DNA of 21,631 nucleotides from SIG435 sp045530725 (GCA_045530725.1 JAZSCT010000006.1:1-21631); one strand, 5' to 3'; counted from the stretch's first letter, positions 13,766 through 20,665 are shown. The notes: generated from the sequence alone by a model not told the origin. Numbers and translations are program-made.

Positions 13766-14302
13766 TCAACTACATTGACTGAATCTTTTCATCACAATAC
13801 GAGATGAGATATACCCTATAAGTATCCCAAGGATGGCACCGACAAGTACATCTGATGGATAGTGCACATAGAGATAAAGCCTTGAAAAACCAATCAAAGA
13901 TGCAAGGACTAATGCAAATATGCCATACTTTCTATGAAACATATACACACATACTGCCATTTCGAAGGAAGCGATAGTGTGACCTGACGGGAAGGAATAA
14001 TCGGACAGAGCCTTCACAAGAAGTTCGTCAAATCCATTGGCATCGTAAGGGCGTATCCTTGCAACAAGTGGCTTAAGTGTAAGATTACAAATAACAAAAC
14101 CTATCAGAAGGGCTGTGAGGACCGACAATCCCACAGGCCTTGTTTTTTTGAAAAAAGAAAGGATGATGCCAAGCGTTATCCAGATAATACCATTTTCACC
14201 AAGAAGTGTAATGTATGGCATAAGAAAATCAAGTACATCACATCTTAAAAAACTTTGAATAAAGTCTAGTATATAATTGTCCACAGACAATATAAAGTCC
14301 AT
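13766..14302 (-). CDS. PAP2-family membrane phosphatase
   Basis: This 178-aa protein has about five membrane helices. The three PAP2 phosphatase motifs are complete: KPLVARIRP (77-85), PSGHT (105-109) with the acid-base His108, and SRLYLYVHYPSD (130-141) with nucleophile His137 and Asp141. Such enzymes remove phosphate from lipid pyrophosphates, for example undecaprenyl pyrophosphate (BcrC type) or phosphatidyl-glycerol phosphate; the size fits the bacterial membrane type. Which lipid is used is not decidable here. The start is fixed by GAGGTG 7 nt before ATG. It has its own promoter (14322-14350) and appears monocistronic; no clear terminator follows. Confidence 0.88.
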   Translation of the reverse strand: MDFILSVDNYILDFIQSFLRCDVLDFLMPYITLLGENGIIWITLGIILSFFKKTRPVGLSVLTALLIGFVICNLTLKPLVARIRPYDANGFDELLVKALSDYSFPSGHTIASFEMAVCVYMFHRKYGIFALVLASLIGFSRLYLYVHYPSDVLVGAILGILIGYISSRIVMKRFSQCS

Positions 14303-14321
14303 AGGGTTTCACCTCTTAATT

Positions 14322-14350
14322 ATTATATTACAAATATCAAAAACAATCAA
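14322..14350 (-). promoter_or_regulatory. Sigma-A promoter of the PAP2 gene
   Basis: Minus-strand TTGATT (14345-14350), a 17-bp spacer and TATAAT (14322-14327); the start codon is only about 20 nt from the -10. Confidence 0.75.
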
Positions 14351-14368
14351 TATTTTGTTTGCATACAA

Positions 14369-14409
14369 AAACCCCTGAAGATGTTTTTTAATACATCACA
14401 CAGGGGTTT
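14369..14409 (-). terminator. Intrinsic terminator after the HIT gene
   Basis: The arms AAACCCCTG (14369-14377) and CAGGGGTTT (14401-14409) form the outer stem, with an inner GATGT/ACATC pair. On the minus strand TTTTT follows. It ends the operon HPrK-like, SLH, HIT. Confidence 0.85.
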
Positions 14410-14433
14410 GTTTTGTATATTTGAATTATCTGA

Positions 14434-14778
14434 TCATCCCGGAGGCCATTGGAGATTTCTCTTGGCAAGCATATGAAAATGCATATGCCCTACTGTCTGT
14501 CCTCCGTCTTCGCCACAGTTGTTCACAAGTCTGAAACCGGTCTTATCGATTCCTTCTTCTCTGGCAATCTTTGCCGCAACGGTGAAGATATGACCTACGA
14601 CAGAAGAATTAGTTTCATCTATTTCCAGAGCACTTGCTATATGCTCTTTCGGAATAATGAGCACATGAAATGGTGCCTGTGGTTCTATATCACGAAATGC
14701 AACACATATATCATCTTCATAGACAAACTGTGATGGGATTTCGCCTTTTGCAATTTTGCAAAAAATACAATCTGACAT
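14434..14778 (-). CDS. HIT-family nucleotide hydrolase (HinT-like)
   Basis: This 114-aa protein has the full HIT layout: an N-terminal CIFCKIAKGEIP with two zinc-type cysteines (4 and 7), IIPKEHI in the middle, and the histidine triad HMHFHML at 98-104 with the middle His (100) as nucleophile. Members hydrolyse nucleoside phosphoramidates such as aminoacyl-AMP and are small cytoplasmic dimers. It lies 19 nt after the SLH gene, with AAGGAAG as ribosome site, and is the last gene of that operon. Because adenylated or phosphoramidate intermediates can arise from peptide-modifying enzymes, a link to the neighbouring HPrK-like gene is possible but unproven; HIT genes are also ordinary housekeeping genes. 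Confidence 0.93.
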   Translation of the reverse strand: MSDCIFCKIAKGEIPSQFVYEDDICVAFRDIEPQAPFHVLIIPKEHIASALEIDETNSSVVGHIFTVAAKIAREEGIDKTGFRLVNNCGEDGGQTVGHMHFHMLAKRNLQWPPG

Positions 14779-14797
14779 TAAGATCTTCCTTTCTTAA

Positions 14798-16396
14798 TTA
14801 TGAAATAACATCAATAATTTTCAAATCTTCAGGCATAAAGAAGAAGGAAACAAAAGGTGTGTCTGTTTTCATTACAAAATAAACATTGTCTCCTGATAAA
14901 TCTGCATTTCTTGATGAATAAAAAATATCACCAAATACATCTGTCGCCATGGTTCCTTCTGGAGCATTAGACTCTACTTTTACCAGGAATGTAATTCTTG
15001 AATTATTCTCACTTATCAAGGTAGCATAACATGTAAAATCAAAATTAAATCCTTTTTCCTCATATTTTTTCTTTAAAAGATCAAGTGTATCACCTATAAC
15101 AAATGCAGAACTGTGAGCATTATCATTATAGTCTAAAACCGATGTTTCAGGTTTAAATTCAATGTATGCTTTTTGTGATACTCCTTCAATTATAGTTCTG
15201 TAATCCTTATAATTCCCAGGATAAGAAGACAGATTCTTGTTGATTTTCAAGAAAGTCTTATCATCATTTTTATAAGCAAGTTGAGAACCATACAATTCAT
15301 CAAGTTGAAGAAGAATCAAACTGAATTGCTTCAATGTTATCTGAGAATCGGGATATATATTTCCGGTTGAATCAAAATAGATTCCGTTTTTGTATGCATA
15401 TTTCAAAAACATATCAAGATTTCCTTCATATGTTCCCAAATCTGAATAAGGTGTACCCTTTCCGCTTTTCAATCCACCTGTTCTTTTGAGAGTATTGAAC
15501 ATAAGTTCTGCCAAGGCATGCTTAACAGATGCATTTGAATTTTCCGCTTCCACATTCAGAGGAACATCCTGCATACATTCTTTTGAAACAGTTTCCATAT
15601 CTCGTGCATATTTTCCATCATATGGTGGTGTTTTTTCAATTCCGCCGTATTCCGGGATGCTTGTCATTTCACCGTATGATAGAACCGCCCTTGCAAGTTC
15701 TCCGTTAGTTATTGTAGCATCAGGATTATATGCTTTATTTTCAAAAAGATTGAAACTTTCATATACGACCTGCAATAATTCAGGCTTAACTCTGTCTATG
15801 AATCTAACCTTTTCCGCATTCGGGTCGATATTTCTTGAACGGACAATAAGTGTTGCCGCCTCTGCACGGGTAAGTGTATCGAAAAGGCGAAGATTAAGTC
15901 CGTCATCTCCGCATACGATACCATTTGTATATGCCCATGCTACTGCGTCAGAATTTGTGCCCTGATTTGTAATTGCAGATGGACAGATGATACCTTTTAA
16001 TGAACCATTTCTTTTCCAGATAAGGTTGACACAATCGTTTCTTGTAATAGGTTTATCAGGCTTAAATGTGCCGTCTTCGTATCCATCAAGTCCTGAATAC
16101 ATAATATAATCATATCCCCAATGCTCTGCAATATCAGAGTATGTGCCATCATATAGGACATCAGTTTTGCCAATAAGTTTTACAAACTCTGCTCTGGTAA
16201 CTGTGCCGTCAGGACGAAATGTGCCATCGGGATAGCCGTTTACAGTTCCGTCATTTACAAGAGTCATCACATAGTCATAACCCCAATGACCATTAAGGTC
16301 TGCAAAGTCTGCTGCCAATGCAGATATAGTCATTGAACTTAATGCAATGACGAGAACAAGTACAACTGACATTAGTCTTAAAAATTTGTTTTTCAT
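14798..16396 (-). CDS. S-layer-homology (SLH) domain surface protein
   Basis: This 532-aa protein has a signal peptide (1-29, ALAA). It is followed at once by three SLH repeats: about 30-74 (FADLNGHWGYDYV, GYPDGTFRPDGTVTRAEF), 86-130 (YSDIAEHWGYDYIM, GYEDGTFKPDKPITR) and a more divergent third at about 138-186 (WAYTNGIVCGDD, TLTRAEA). These bind secondary cell wall polymers. Residues 200-360 contain two weaker SLH-like copies (NPDATITNGELARA; YPDSQITLKQFSLIL). The last 150 residues, with no family I can name, would be the exposed part. It lies 16 nt behind the HPrK-like gene (RBS AGAGGTG) in the same transcript, a juxtaposition that ties the ATPase to the cell surface. Confidence 0.92.
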   Translation of the reverse strand: MKNKFLRLMSVVLVLVIALSSMTISALAADFADLNGHWGYDYVMTLVNDGTVNGYPDGTFRPDGTVTRAEFVKLIGKTDVLYDGTYSDIAEHWGYDYIMYSGLDGYEDGTFKPDKPITRNDCVNLIWKRNGSLKGIICPSAITNQGTNSDAVAWAYTNGIVCGDDGLNLRLFDTLTRAEAATLIVRSRNIDPNAEKVRFIDRVKPELLQVVYESFNLFENKAYNPDATITNGELARAVLSYGEMTSIPEYGGIEKTPPYDGKYARDMETVSKECMQDVPLNVEAENSNASVKHALAELMFNTLKRTGGLKSGKGTPYSDLGTYEGNLDMFLKYAYKNGIYFDSTGNIYPDSQITLKQFSLILLQLDELYGSQLAYKNDDKTFLKINKNLSSYPGNYKDYRTIIEGVSQKAYIEFKPETSVLDYNDNAHSSAFVIGDTLDLLKKKYEEKGFNFDFTCYATLISENNSRITFLVKVESNAPEGTMATDVFGDIFYSSRNADLSGDNVYFVMKTDTPFVSFFFMPEDLKIIDVIS

Positions 16397-16412
16397 ATGT
16401 ACACCTCTTTAA

Positions 16413-17270
16413 TTATATTTCTAATTGATTTTTCAATACTTCTACTGATTCTTTTTCCATATTGCAATGAAGAAGATATACAGGAACTTTTTCCATAAGT
16501 TTCGCTGCATAATCTACACAGAGAGAAATGTTGTCAGAGACAAGGGATTTCTTCATCTCGTCCATAAATCTGGGGATTGCATCTTTGAATGACAGTCTCT
16601 CTATGTAAGGCTTGTCTGCACGTTCTATAAAGACCACCGCCTTCAAAGGGACCTTTACATTCTTATTAAGACCTGTAGTACCAGCAAAGGGTGTGCCGTT
16701 AAGATACACATCCTCATCTTCAAATGTGACTGCTGGAGTGTCATCGTTGACAAGAATCACGTCATCCAGATTGTCCATCCAGAGTTTCGTCTGAGTGGAT
16801 TTACCTGTACCCGATTTTGCTGAGAATATGATCCCACACTTATTGTAACTGATACTTGATCCGTGAATAACAAATCCATTGTATTTAAGGATAAGTTTGA
16901 TAAACACAAGTCCAATTGCAGTTATCATATATTCTCCAAGATTGAACTCTACTATTGTATCTGTAAGATCTATTATATCTATGGATGCACTTTTTCCATC
17001 GGGACTGACTTTGCAGGAGAGAAGACATCTGTCAAAACCATCAGGAATAGCATAGGTATTTAATGTACCGTCTTTATCTTCGGAATAGTAATAATTCTTG
17101 TAGGGACCGTACACCTGTTCAGTAGGTAACGGGATATTGTTATTTACTTTTATATCAATTACCGCATCTTCTTTTCCATCTTCTATTATATATTCCCTGA
17201 TCAGTTCAGTCAAGGTATGATTGCGAGGACAATTAATCTTCATTATTACATTAGCAATATTTATAAGCAT
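16413..17270 (-). CDS. HPr-kinase-like P-loop ATPase of RiPP-type gene clusters
   Basis: This 285-aa protein has a variable N-terminal half (1-110) and a kinase-like C-terminal domain. Key features are VIHGSSI (134-140), the P-loop SAKSGTGKST (150-159), the acidic motif VNDDTPA (174-180) and NGTPFAGTTG (191-200). Together these are the pattern of HPrK/P-related proteins that occur with PqqD-like proteins in peptide-modification clusters, such as the kinase of phosphorylated lasso peptides and SynChlorMet-type cassettes. It lacks the N-terminal domain of true HPr kinase, so a role in carbon catabolite control is unlikely. A soluble peptide kinase or nucleotide-dependent modifying enzyme is inferred. 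It starts with GGAGGAG 5 nt before ATG and has its own promoter (17300-17328), and an SLH gene follows in the same transcript. Confidence 0.8.
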   Translation of the reverse strand: MLINIANVIMKINCPRNHTLTELIREYIIEDGKEDAVIDIKVNNNIPLPTEQVYGPYKNYYYSEDKDGTLNTYAIPDGFDRCLLSCKVSPDGKSASIDIIDLTDTIVEFNLGEYMITAIGLVFIKLILKYNGFVIHGSSISYNKCGIIFSAKSGTGKSTQTKLWMDNLDDVILVNDDTPAVTFEDEDVYLNGTPFAGTTGLNKNVKVPLKAVVFIERADKPYIERLSFKDAIPRFMDEMKKSLVSDNISLCVDYAAKLMEKVPVYLLHCNMEKESVEVLKNQLEI

Positions 17271-17299
17271 AATTCTCCTCCTTGTAAATCTATATAGTT

Positions 17300-17328
17300 A
17301 TTGTATCACAAAATAAAAAAAGTGTAAA
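17300..17328 (-). promoter_or_regulatory. Sigma-A promoter of the HPrK-like/SLH/HIT operon
   Basis: Minus-strand TTTACA (17323-17328), a 17-bp spacer and TACAAT (17300-17305). The -35 lies inside the stem and the spacer holds the T-run of the terminator ending the preceding transcript, so the two signals share bases. Confidence 0.7.
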
Positions 17329-17346
17329 CCCTTTTTTGGCCTACAC
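17315..17346 (-). terminator. Intrinsic terminator after the 52-codon peptide gene
   Basis: On the minus strand GTGTAGGCC (17338-17346) pairs with GGTTTACAC (17322-17330) through two G-U pairs, followed by seven T. The G-U pairs make it specific to the minus strand. Confidence 0.75.
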
Positions 17347-17381
17347 AACTATTTTAAATATAAGAATAATATAATCAACTC

Positions 17382-17405
17382 AAGGCGGGTATAACTACCC
17401 GCCTT
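17382..17405 (-). promoter_or_regulatory. Stable hairpin after the peptide gene
   Basis: Perfect 10-bp arms AAGGCGGGTA (17382-17391) and TACCCGCCTT (17396-17405) enclose a 4-nt loop. There is little T-run on either side. It lies 38 bp after the peptide stop and before the real terminator, a place suited to a 3' stabiliser or processing stem for the short peptide message. Confidence 0.65.
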
Positions 17406-17442
17406 AAATTTATTATATAATTTTGTCTAAGAATTTTAAAGA

Positions 17443-17601
17443 TCAAACACTTGCTTTAAAATCTTGCAAAGCCAAAGCCTTAAGCTGAGTCTTTGTCCAA
17501 CCCTGTGCACCTTTCTTATAGAAAGTGGTAGGTACTTTTGCGATATCTTCTTTAATTCTTAATGAAACAACTTCGATTGATGGTTTTGTATATTTTTTCA
17601 T
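17443..17601 (-). CDS. 52-aa peptide, candidate RiPP precursor
   Basis: The ORF starts at ATG 17601 with GGAGG 8 nt upstream and ends at TGA. The N-terminal MKKYTKPSIEVVSLRIKEDI is the charged, beta-strand-forming leader type seen in many short clostridial peptides encoded near PqqD-like proteins; such strands dock in the PqqD-type recognition domain. The second half (from about VPTTFYKKGAQGW) contains Thr, Tyr, Gly, Trp, Lys and ends QDFKASV, with no Cys. A core needing cysteine is therefore excluded, but Ser/Thr, Tyr, Lys or Trp modification is possible. It lies 28 nt behind the secreted 330-aa protein in the pqqD-like operon and before the HPrK-like gene. Precursor status is an inference from leader type, size and neighbours; a standalone small cytoplasmic protein is the alternative. 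Confidence 0.75.
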   Translation of the reverse strand: MKKYTKPSIEVVSLRIKEDIAKVPTTFYKKGAQGWTKTQLKALALQDFKASV

Positions 17602-17629
17602 TTCGATTACCTCCATTCTCTATAATCAA

Positions 17630-18622
17630 TTACTCAGCATCTGCAGGAGTATCAACTTCAAAGTTATCTACTCTTGTAGTACCATAAACTACTGTTGTGT
17701 TATCAGCTTCAATATAATATGGAGCGTATTCAATTGAAGTCAAACCTTCCATTACCATACCAATAGCGAACTTAGGTTCTGTTGAACCAAGAACACCAAG
17801 TGCTTCTAATTTTTTAGGTTCATCTAATGCTTCACCATTTTCTTTTGTGATTTCGATACCGATTTCAGATGCATCAGCAGGAACAGTTGCTGTATAGAGA
17901 ACTGCAATCAAGTTACCTGTTACATCTTCTTCTGTGTAATCAGCTTCACAGTGAACATTAACATAATTAAATCCAAAGTTTTCTGTTGCATATTCATAGC
18001 CATATACAGCGTCTGTCAAATCTACACCGATTATACCTGTAACTCCGCTGAAATCGAATGGATTTACGATAGCAACTTTACCATCTACTACAAACACTTT
18101 GACTGTTTCTGTAACATTGTTGTATGTTGCTTTAAGTGAAGAAATTGCATTTCCTTCAGCATTAACTGCTGAAACATTCGTGTAAACAATATCATCAATT
18201 GCCGGAGCAGTACCATTTGAGTAAACAACTTTGTTGTCCATAACAATTGAGAAACCTTCTACATTGCTACCATCGATTTTTGCGTAGTTGTCAAAAGTTT
18301 CATCAACTTTTGCCATATTAATTTCCAACCCTGATACATCTTCGAGGTTTGCTTTGTAACTTTCTGACAATGTTGCACCAGTAGCTGTGTACTGATTTAC
18401 ATATACTTCAGAACTTGAATTCTTAGCATAATATGTAACCTGGTCACCTGCTGTGAGACCTGTTACTGTTGTTGTAACTGTAACAGTTTCATTACCTGAA
18501 TAAACTGTTGTTGACTCAAACGCCGGTTCATCTGCAGCAGATGCTGTAACTGTCATAGCAGCGAACATAGCTACTATCGCAACCAATGCGATAAGTCTTT
18601 TTGCCAAATTTTTCTTAGACAT
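17630..18622 (-). CDS. Secreted beta-rich protein of unknown function
   Basis: This 330-aa protein has a signal peptide (1-29: basic MSKKNLAKR, hydrophobic core, TASAA). The mature part is rich in Thr, Val, Asp and Glu, with few Lys or Arg and a single Cys, and has the look of one or more beta-sandwich domains with an Asp/Glu-rich end (VDTPADAE). No named motif, anchor or catalytic site is seen. It is strongly acidic, like cell-surface matrix proteins. RBS AGGAGG. It stands between the S26-type peptidase and the 52-codon peptide with short gaps, so it may be the peptidase substrate or a carrier or display partner of the peptide. The 97-nt gap upstream has two hairpins and a possible internal promoter, which would allow much higher expression than the two preceding genes. 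Confidence 0.85.
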   Translation of the reverse strand: MSKKNLAKRLIALVAIVAMFAAMTVTASAADEPAFESTTVYSGNETVTVTTTVTGLTAGDQVTYYAKNSSSEVYVNQYTATGATLSESYKANLEDVSGLEINMAKVDETFDNYAKIDGSNVEGFSIVMDNKVVYSNGTAPAIDDIVYTNVSAVNAEGNAISSLKATYNNVTETVKVFVVDGKVAIVNPFDFSGVTGIIGVDLTDAVYGYEYATENFGFNYVNVHCEADYTEEDVTGNLIAVLYTATVPADASEIGIEITKENGEALDEPKKLEALGVLGSTEPKFAIGMVMEGLTSIEYAPYYIEADNTTVVYGTTRVDNFEVDTPADAE

Positions 18623-18644
18623 TTTCTTTTCCTCCTAGATATTT

Positions 18645-18699
18645 ACTTGTTTTTGACAAGTTTTCAAAGCCTATGGCTATTTGAACTTTGTATATTATA
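18645..18699 (-). promoter_or_regulatory. Leader of the secreted protein gene: possible -10 and two hairpins
   Basis: Minus-strand TATAAT (18694-18699) has no convincing -35. Downstream are a hairpin with arms TTCAAA/TTTGAA plus GCC/GGC (18663-18685) and a second with arms ACTTGT/ACAAGT (18645-18661), just before the AGGAGG site. It could be an internal promoter with a structured leader or a processing point between the low- and high-abundance parts of the transcript. Confidence 0.45.
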
Positions 18700-18719
18700 A
18701 GTACCGAAGTACGTATAAC

Positions 18720-19187
18720 CTATTTAATAAGTTTGTTTCTCAGTTTGCAAAAGCGGAGCCAACATCCTATGATGAATGGTCTTAGCGGCATCAACGCTAC
18801 CCAGAGCATTGAATAAACCTTGTAGAAGAAAGAGGATGTATCTATCTCTCTGTTTCTTCTTATTATACATACAGCCTTTGCAAGAATCTGATCTGAGGTA
18901 ATCCCTCTCTCCTTATCGGTCTCGGAATCGCCTGCAAGTATGAATCCCTCTTTGTCCTCACCTACTATTCTGTGAAGTACATAGGAACCATCCTGTCTCT
19001 TATAAAAGATGATATCATACTTTCTGTATGAATCAGCCTTCTCAATCAAAGCATAATCCCTTGATGGACGGATGAGAGGATACATGCTCACACCTTTGAC
19101 AGGAAGTTTCACCCTTCCGCCTGAATCAAGTGTCTCTGTGAAAAGATCTGATATAGAATATATAGAAGTGAACTTCTGATTATCCAT
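18720..19187 (-). CDS. S24/S26-family signal-peptidase-like protease
   Basis: This 155-aa protein carries the Ser motif KGVSMYP (31-37; Ser34), then VLHRIVGED (70-78) with His72 where the Sec11/SipW type has its catalytic His, and AGDSE (85-89), the third conserved box. A general Lys base is not obvious, so it is of the Ser-His type rather than the classic bacterial Ser-Lys type. A hydrophobic segment at about 120-143 may anchor it to the membrane, with the catalytic part at the N-terminus, opposite to ordinary signal peptidase I. It starts 3 nt after the pqqD-like gene's stop, implying translational coupling. In RiPP-type clusters such proteins are thought to remove leader peptides; that function is inferred here. 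Confidence 0.85.
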   Translation of the reverse strand: MDNQKFTSIYSISDLFTETLDSGGRVKLPVKGVSMYPLIRPSRDYALIEKADSYRKYDIIFYKRQDGSYVLHRIVGEDKEGFILAGDSETDKERGITSDQILAKAVCIIRRNREIDTSSFFYKVYSMLWVALMPLRPFIIGCWLRFCKLRNKLIK

Positions 19188-19190
19188 AAC

Positions 19191-19454
19191 CTACTCAAGA
19201 ATCTCCTTCTCGGAAAGAGTAGCCGCAAACTCCTGAACATCAATTAATGCTGTGTGGAAATCTACATCGTATTCTCTGCAAAGTGCCTCTGCAACAGACT
19301 CTAATGTGAACTCATCCTGCATCTTTTCAAAAAGGAATGCGCCGGTTTCATTGGTAGTAATCATAGCACCGAAATCAAGAAATCTGTCATCTGCAGGCAC
19401 TATGCAATAATCCCCTGCAACTTCTTTGACTATAAATCCCGGCTTAATCTTCAC
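19191..19454 (-). CDS. PqqD-like RiPP recognition protein
   Basis: With the GTG start at 19454 (GGAGG 9 nt upstream) the protein has 87 residues, the usual PqqD size; a longer frame from an upstream ATG would add 16 unrelated residues and begin ahead of the ribosome site. The N-terminal KIKPGFIVKEVAGDY gives the beta-strands of the PqqD fold. TTNETGAFLFEKM is the conserved 'NxtGa' turn, followed by helices including AEALCREYDVD. PqqD-type domains bind the leader of ribosomally made peptides and hand it to modifying enzymes. It is the first gene of the operon (promoter 19534-19562), coupled to the S26-type peptidase. No radical SAM partner is present in this window. Confidence 0.88.
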   Translation of the reverse strand: MKIKPGFIVKEVAGDYCIVPADDRFLDFGAMITTNETGAFLFEKMQDEFTLESVAEALCREYDVDFHTALIDVQEFAATLSEKEILE

Positions 19455-19475
19455 TGATGAAAACCTCCAAAAACC

Positions 19476-19499
19476 GCAGTAATACTGCTCGAACGAGCA
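19476..19499 (-). promoter_or_regulatory. Two overlapping perfect palindromes in the pqqD-like leader
   Basis: GCAGTA-A-TACTGC (19476-19488) and TGCTCG-AA-CGAGCA (19486-19499) share three bases (19486-19488), so only one of them can be folded at a time in RNA. They lie between the promoter and the GGAGG site (19464-19468). They could be alternative leader hairpins or, as DNA, a two-part operator. Confidence 0.55.
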
Positions 19500-19533
19500 C
19501 AACTATATACACTATCACAACATTTATATATGA

Positions 19534-19562
19534 ATTATAATACAAAAACTTCCAGTTGTCAA
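19534..19562 (-). promoter_or_regulatory. Perfect sigma-A promoter of the pqqD-like/peptidase/peptide operon
   Basis: Minus-strand TTGACA (19557-19562), a 17-bp spacer and TATAAT (19534-19539): full consensus in both boxes. The expected leader is about 73 nt. Confidence 0.9.
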
Positions 19563-19605
19563 TAGATAAATTTAAATTTATTTAAAATTTATTTACAATT
19601 TATTT

Positions 19606-20568
19606 TCATTTCACAGAGCATATCATTGCCCAGTCGGATTTGGTATTTACAGTAAGTATATCATACACATCGCTCAAAGCATCTCTCACCTCGTCAAGCC
19701 TTTCTGTAATAATGCCTGAACATATGAAAAATCCGCCTTTCTTAAGCAAAGGTTTCACCTTGGGGGCAAGGGGGATTATCACATCTGCCACAATATTTGC
19801 AACGATTATATCATATTCTTTGCACGATATTTCCTCAAAAAGTCTGTCATCTGAAAGCACGTCTCCCGATAAGACTTTTAGTTTATCCTTATCTATATTA
19901 TTAAGTTCTGCATTTTCATATACCACATGGACACAGTTTTCGTCAATATCAAGGGCTGTCACAAAGGAAGCACCAAGAAGTACAGATATGAGAGAAAGTA
20001 TTCCGCTTCCGCATCCCACATCAAGGATACTGTCACCTTCTTTTACACATTTTTCCAGTTGTTCTATACACATGGATGTGGAATGATGGGCACCTGTGCC
20101 GAAGGTCATGCCCGGGTTTATCTTAAACACTATCCTATCTGTATCTCCAGCCTCTTCCCACTCAGGGCACACAAGAATTCTGTCACCGATTTCTATGGGA
20201 TGGAAATACTTCTTCCAATTGTTACACCAGTCCTCATCCCTCACGCTGTCATTGGTAACAACAAGTGTGCCGAAAGAGTTGGTCTCATCCACAGCCTTAA
20301 GTTCATCAATAAGAGAAATAAGGGTATCGTATCGCAAAGAAAATGTATCATCATCTTCCATATATATAATAATCCTTGTTTCCCCTTTCATCTTCTCAAC
20401 AAGTTCCTCTTCCACAAAGTCCCAGTATTTGGTATTGTTTTCAAGAAATTCATTGAATTCCTTCTCGTCTTCTATCTCTATTCCGAAAATCCCCATATCA
20501 TAAAGCACACCGCTTACGGGGGCTATTCCTTCATTTGTAGTGTATATTGTAAGTTTGATATAGTCCAT
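19606..20568 (-). CDS. prmA: Ribosomal protein L11 methyltransferase
   Basis: This 320-aa cytoplasmic enzyme uses S-adenosylmethionine to trimethylate lysines of ribosomal protein L11. It has an N-terminal substrate-recognition domain (about 1-110), then NPGMTFGTGAHHST (151-164), the Rossmann motif ILDVGCGSGILSL (181-193), ALDIDENC (205-212) and the PrmA motif VANIVADVI (246-254). The start at 20568 is fixed by GGAGG 5 nt upstream and by the family's usual beginning; a longer frame adds 63 residues that cross the promoter. It has a consensus promoter (20596-20624), is divergent from sigG, and no clear terminator follows. Confidence 0.96.
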   Translation of the reverse strand: MDYIKLTIYTTNEGIAPVSGVLYDMGIFGIEIEDEKEFNEFLENNTKYWDFVEEELVEKMKGETRIIIYMEDDDTFSLRYDTLISLIDELKAVDETNSFGTLVVTNDSVRDEDWCNNWKKYFHPIEIGDRILVCPEWEEAGDTDRIVFKINPGMTFGTGAHHSTSMCIEQLEKCVKEGDSILDVGCGSGILSLISVLLGASFVTALDIDENCVHVVYENAELNNIDKDKLKVLSGDVLSDDRLFEEISCKEYDIIVANIVADVIIPLAPKVKPLLKKGGFFICSGIITERLDEVRDALSDVYDILTVNTKSDWAMICSVK

Positions 20569-20595
20569 AATATCCTCCGAAAAATTATTACTTAC

Positions 20596-20624
20596 ATTAT
20601 ATAAATATGCATGAAATTTGTCAA
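20596..20624 (-). promoter_or_regulatory. Perfect sigma-A promoter of prmA
   Basis: Minus-strand TTGACA (20619-20624), a 17-bp spacer and TATAAT (20596-20601); start codon about 28 nt after the -10. Confidence 0.9.
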
Positions 20625-20634
20625 CCATATAACG

Positions 20635-20665
20635 GTATAATAAATGGAATTTGGTGGGATAATTT
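20635..20665 (+). promoter_or_regulatory. Sigma-F-type (forespore) promoter of sigG
   Basis: GTATA (20635-20639), exactly 16 bp and GGGATAATTT (20656-20665) match the sigma-F pattern GYWTA-n16-GGNRANANTW with one mismatch. sigG is known to be transcribed by sigma-F in Bacillus. The start codon is 24 nt further on. It lies 11 bp from the -35 of the divergent prmA promoter. Confidence 0.65.

Noticed and set aside
16413..17270. True HPr kinase/phosphorylase (hprK)
   Set aside because: The N-terminal half does not read like the HPrK N-terminal domain, and the neighbours are PqqD-like and SLH genes rather than lgt or other usual hprK neighbours.
19640..20604. Long plus-strand ORFs opposite prmA
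   Set aside because: They are antisense to a clear prmA, lack ribosome sites and have no recognisable domain.
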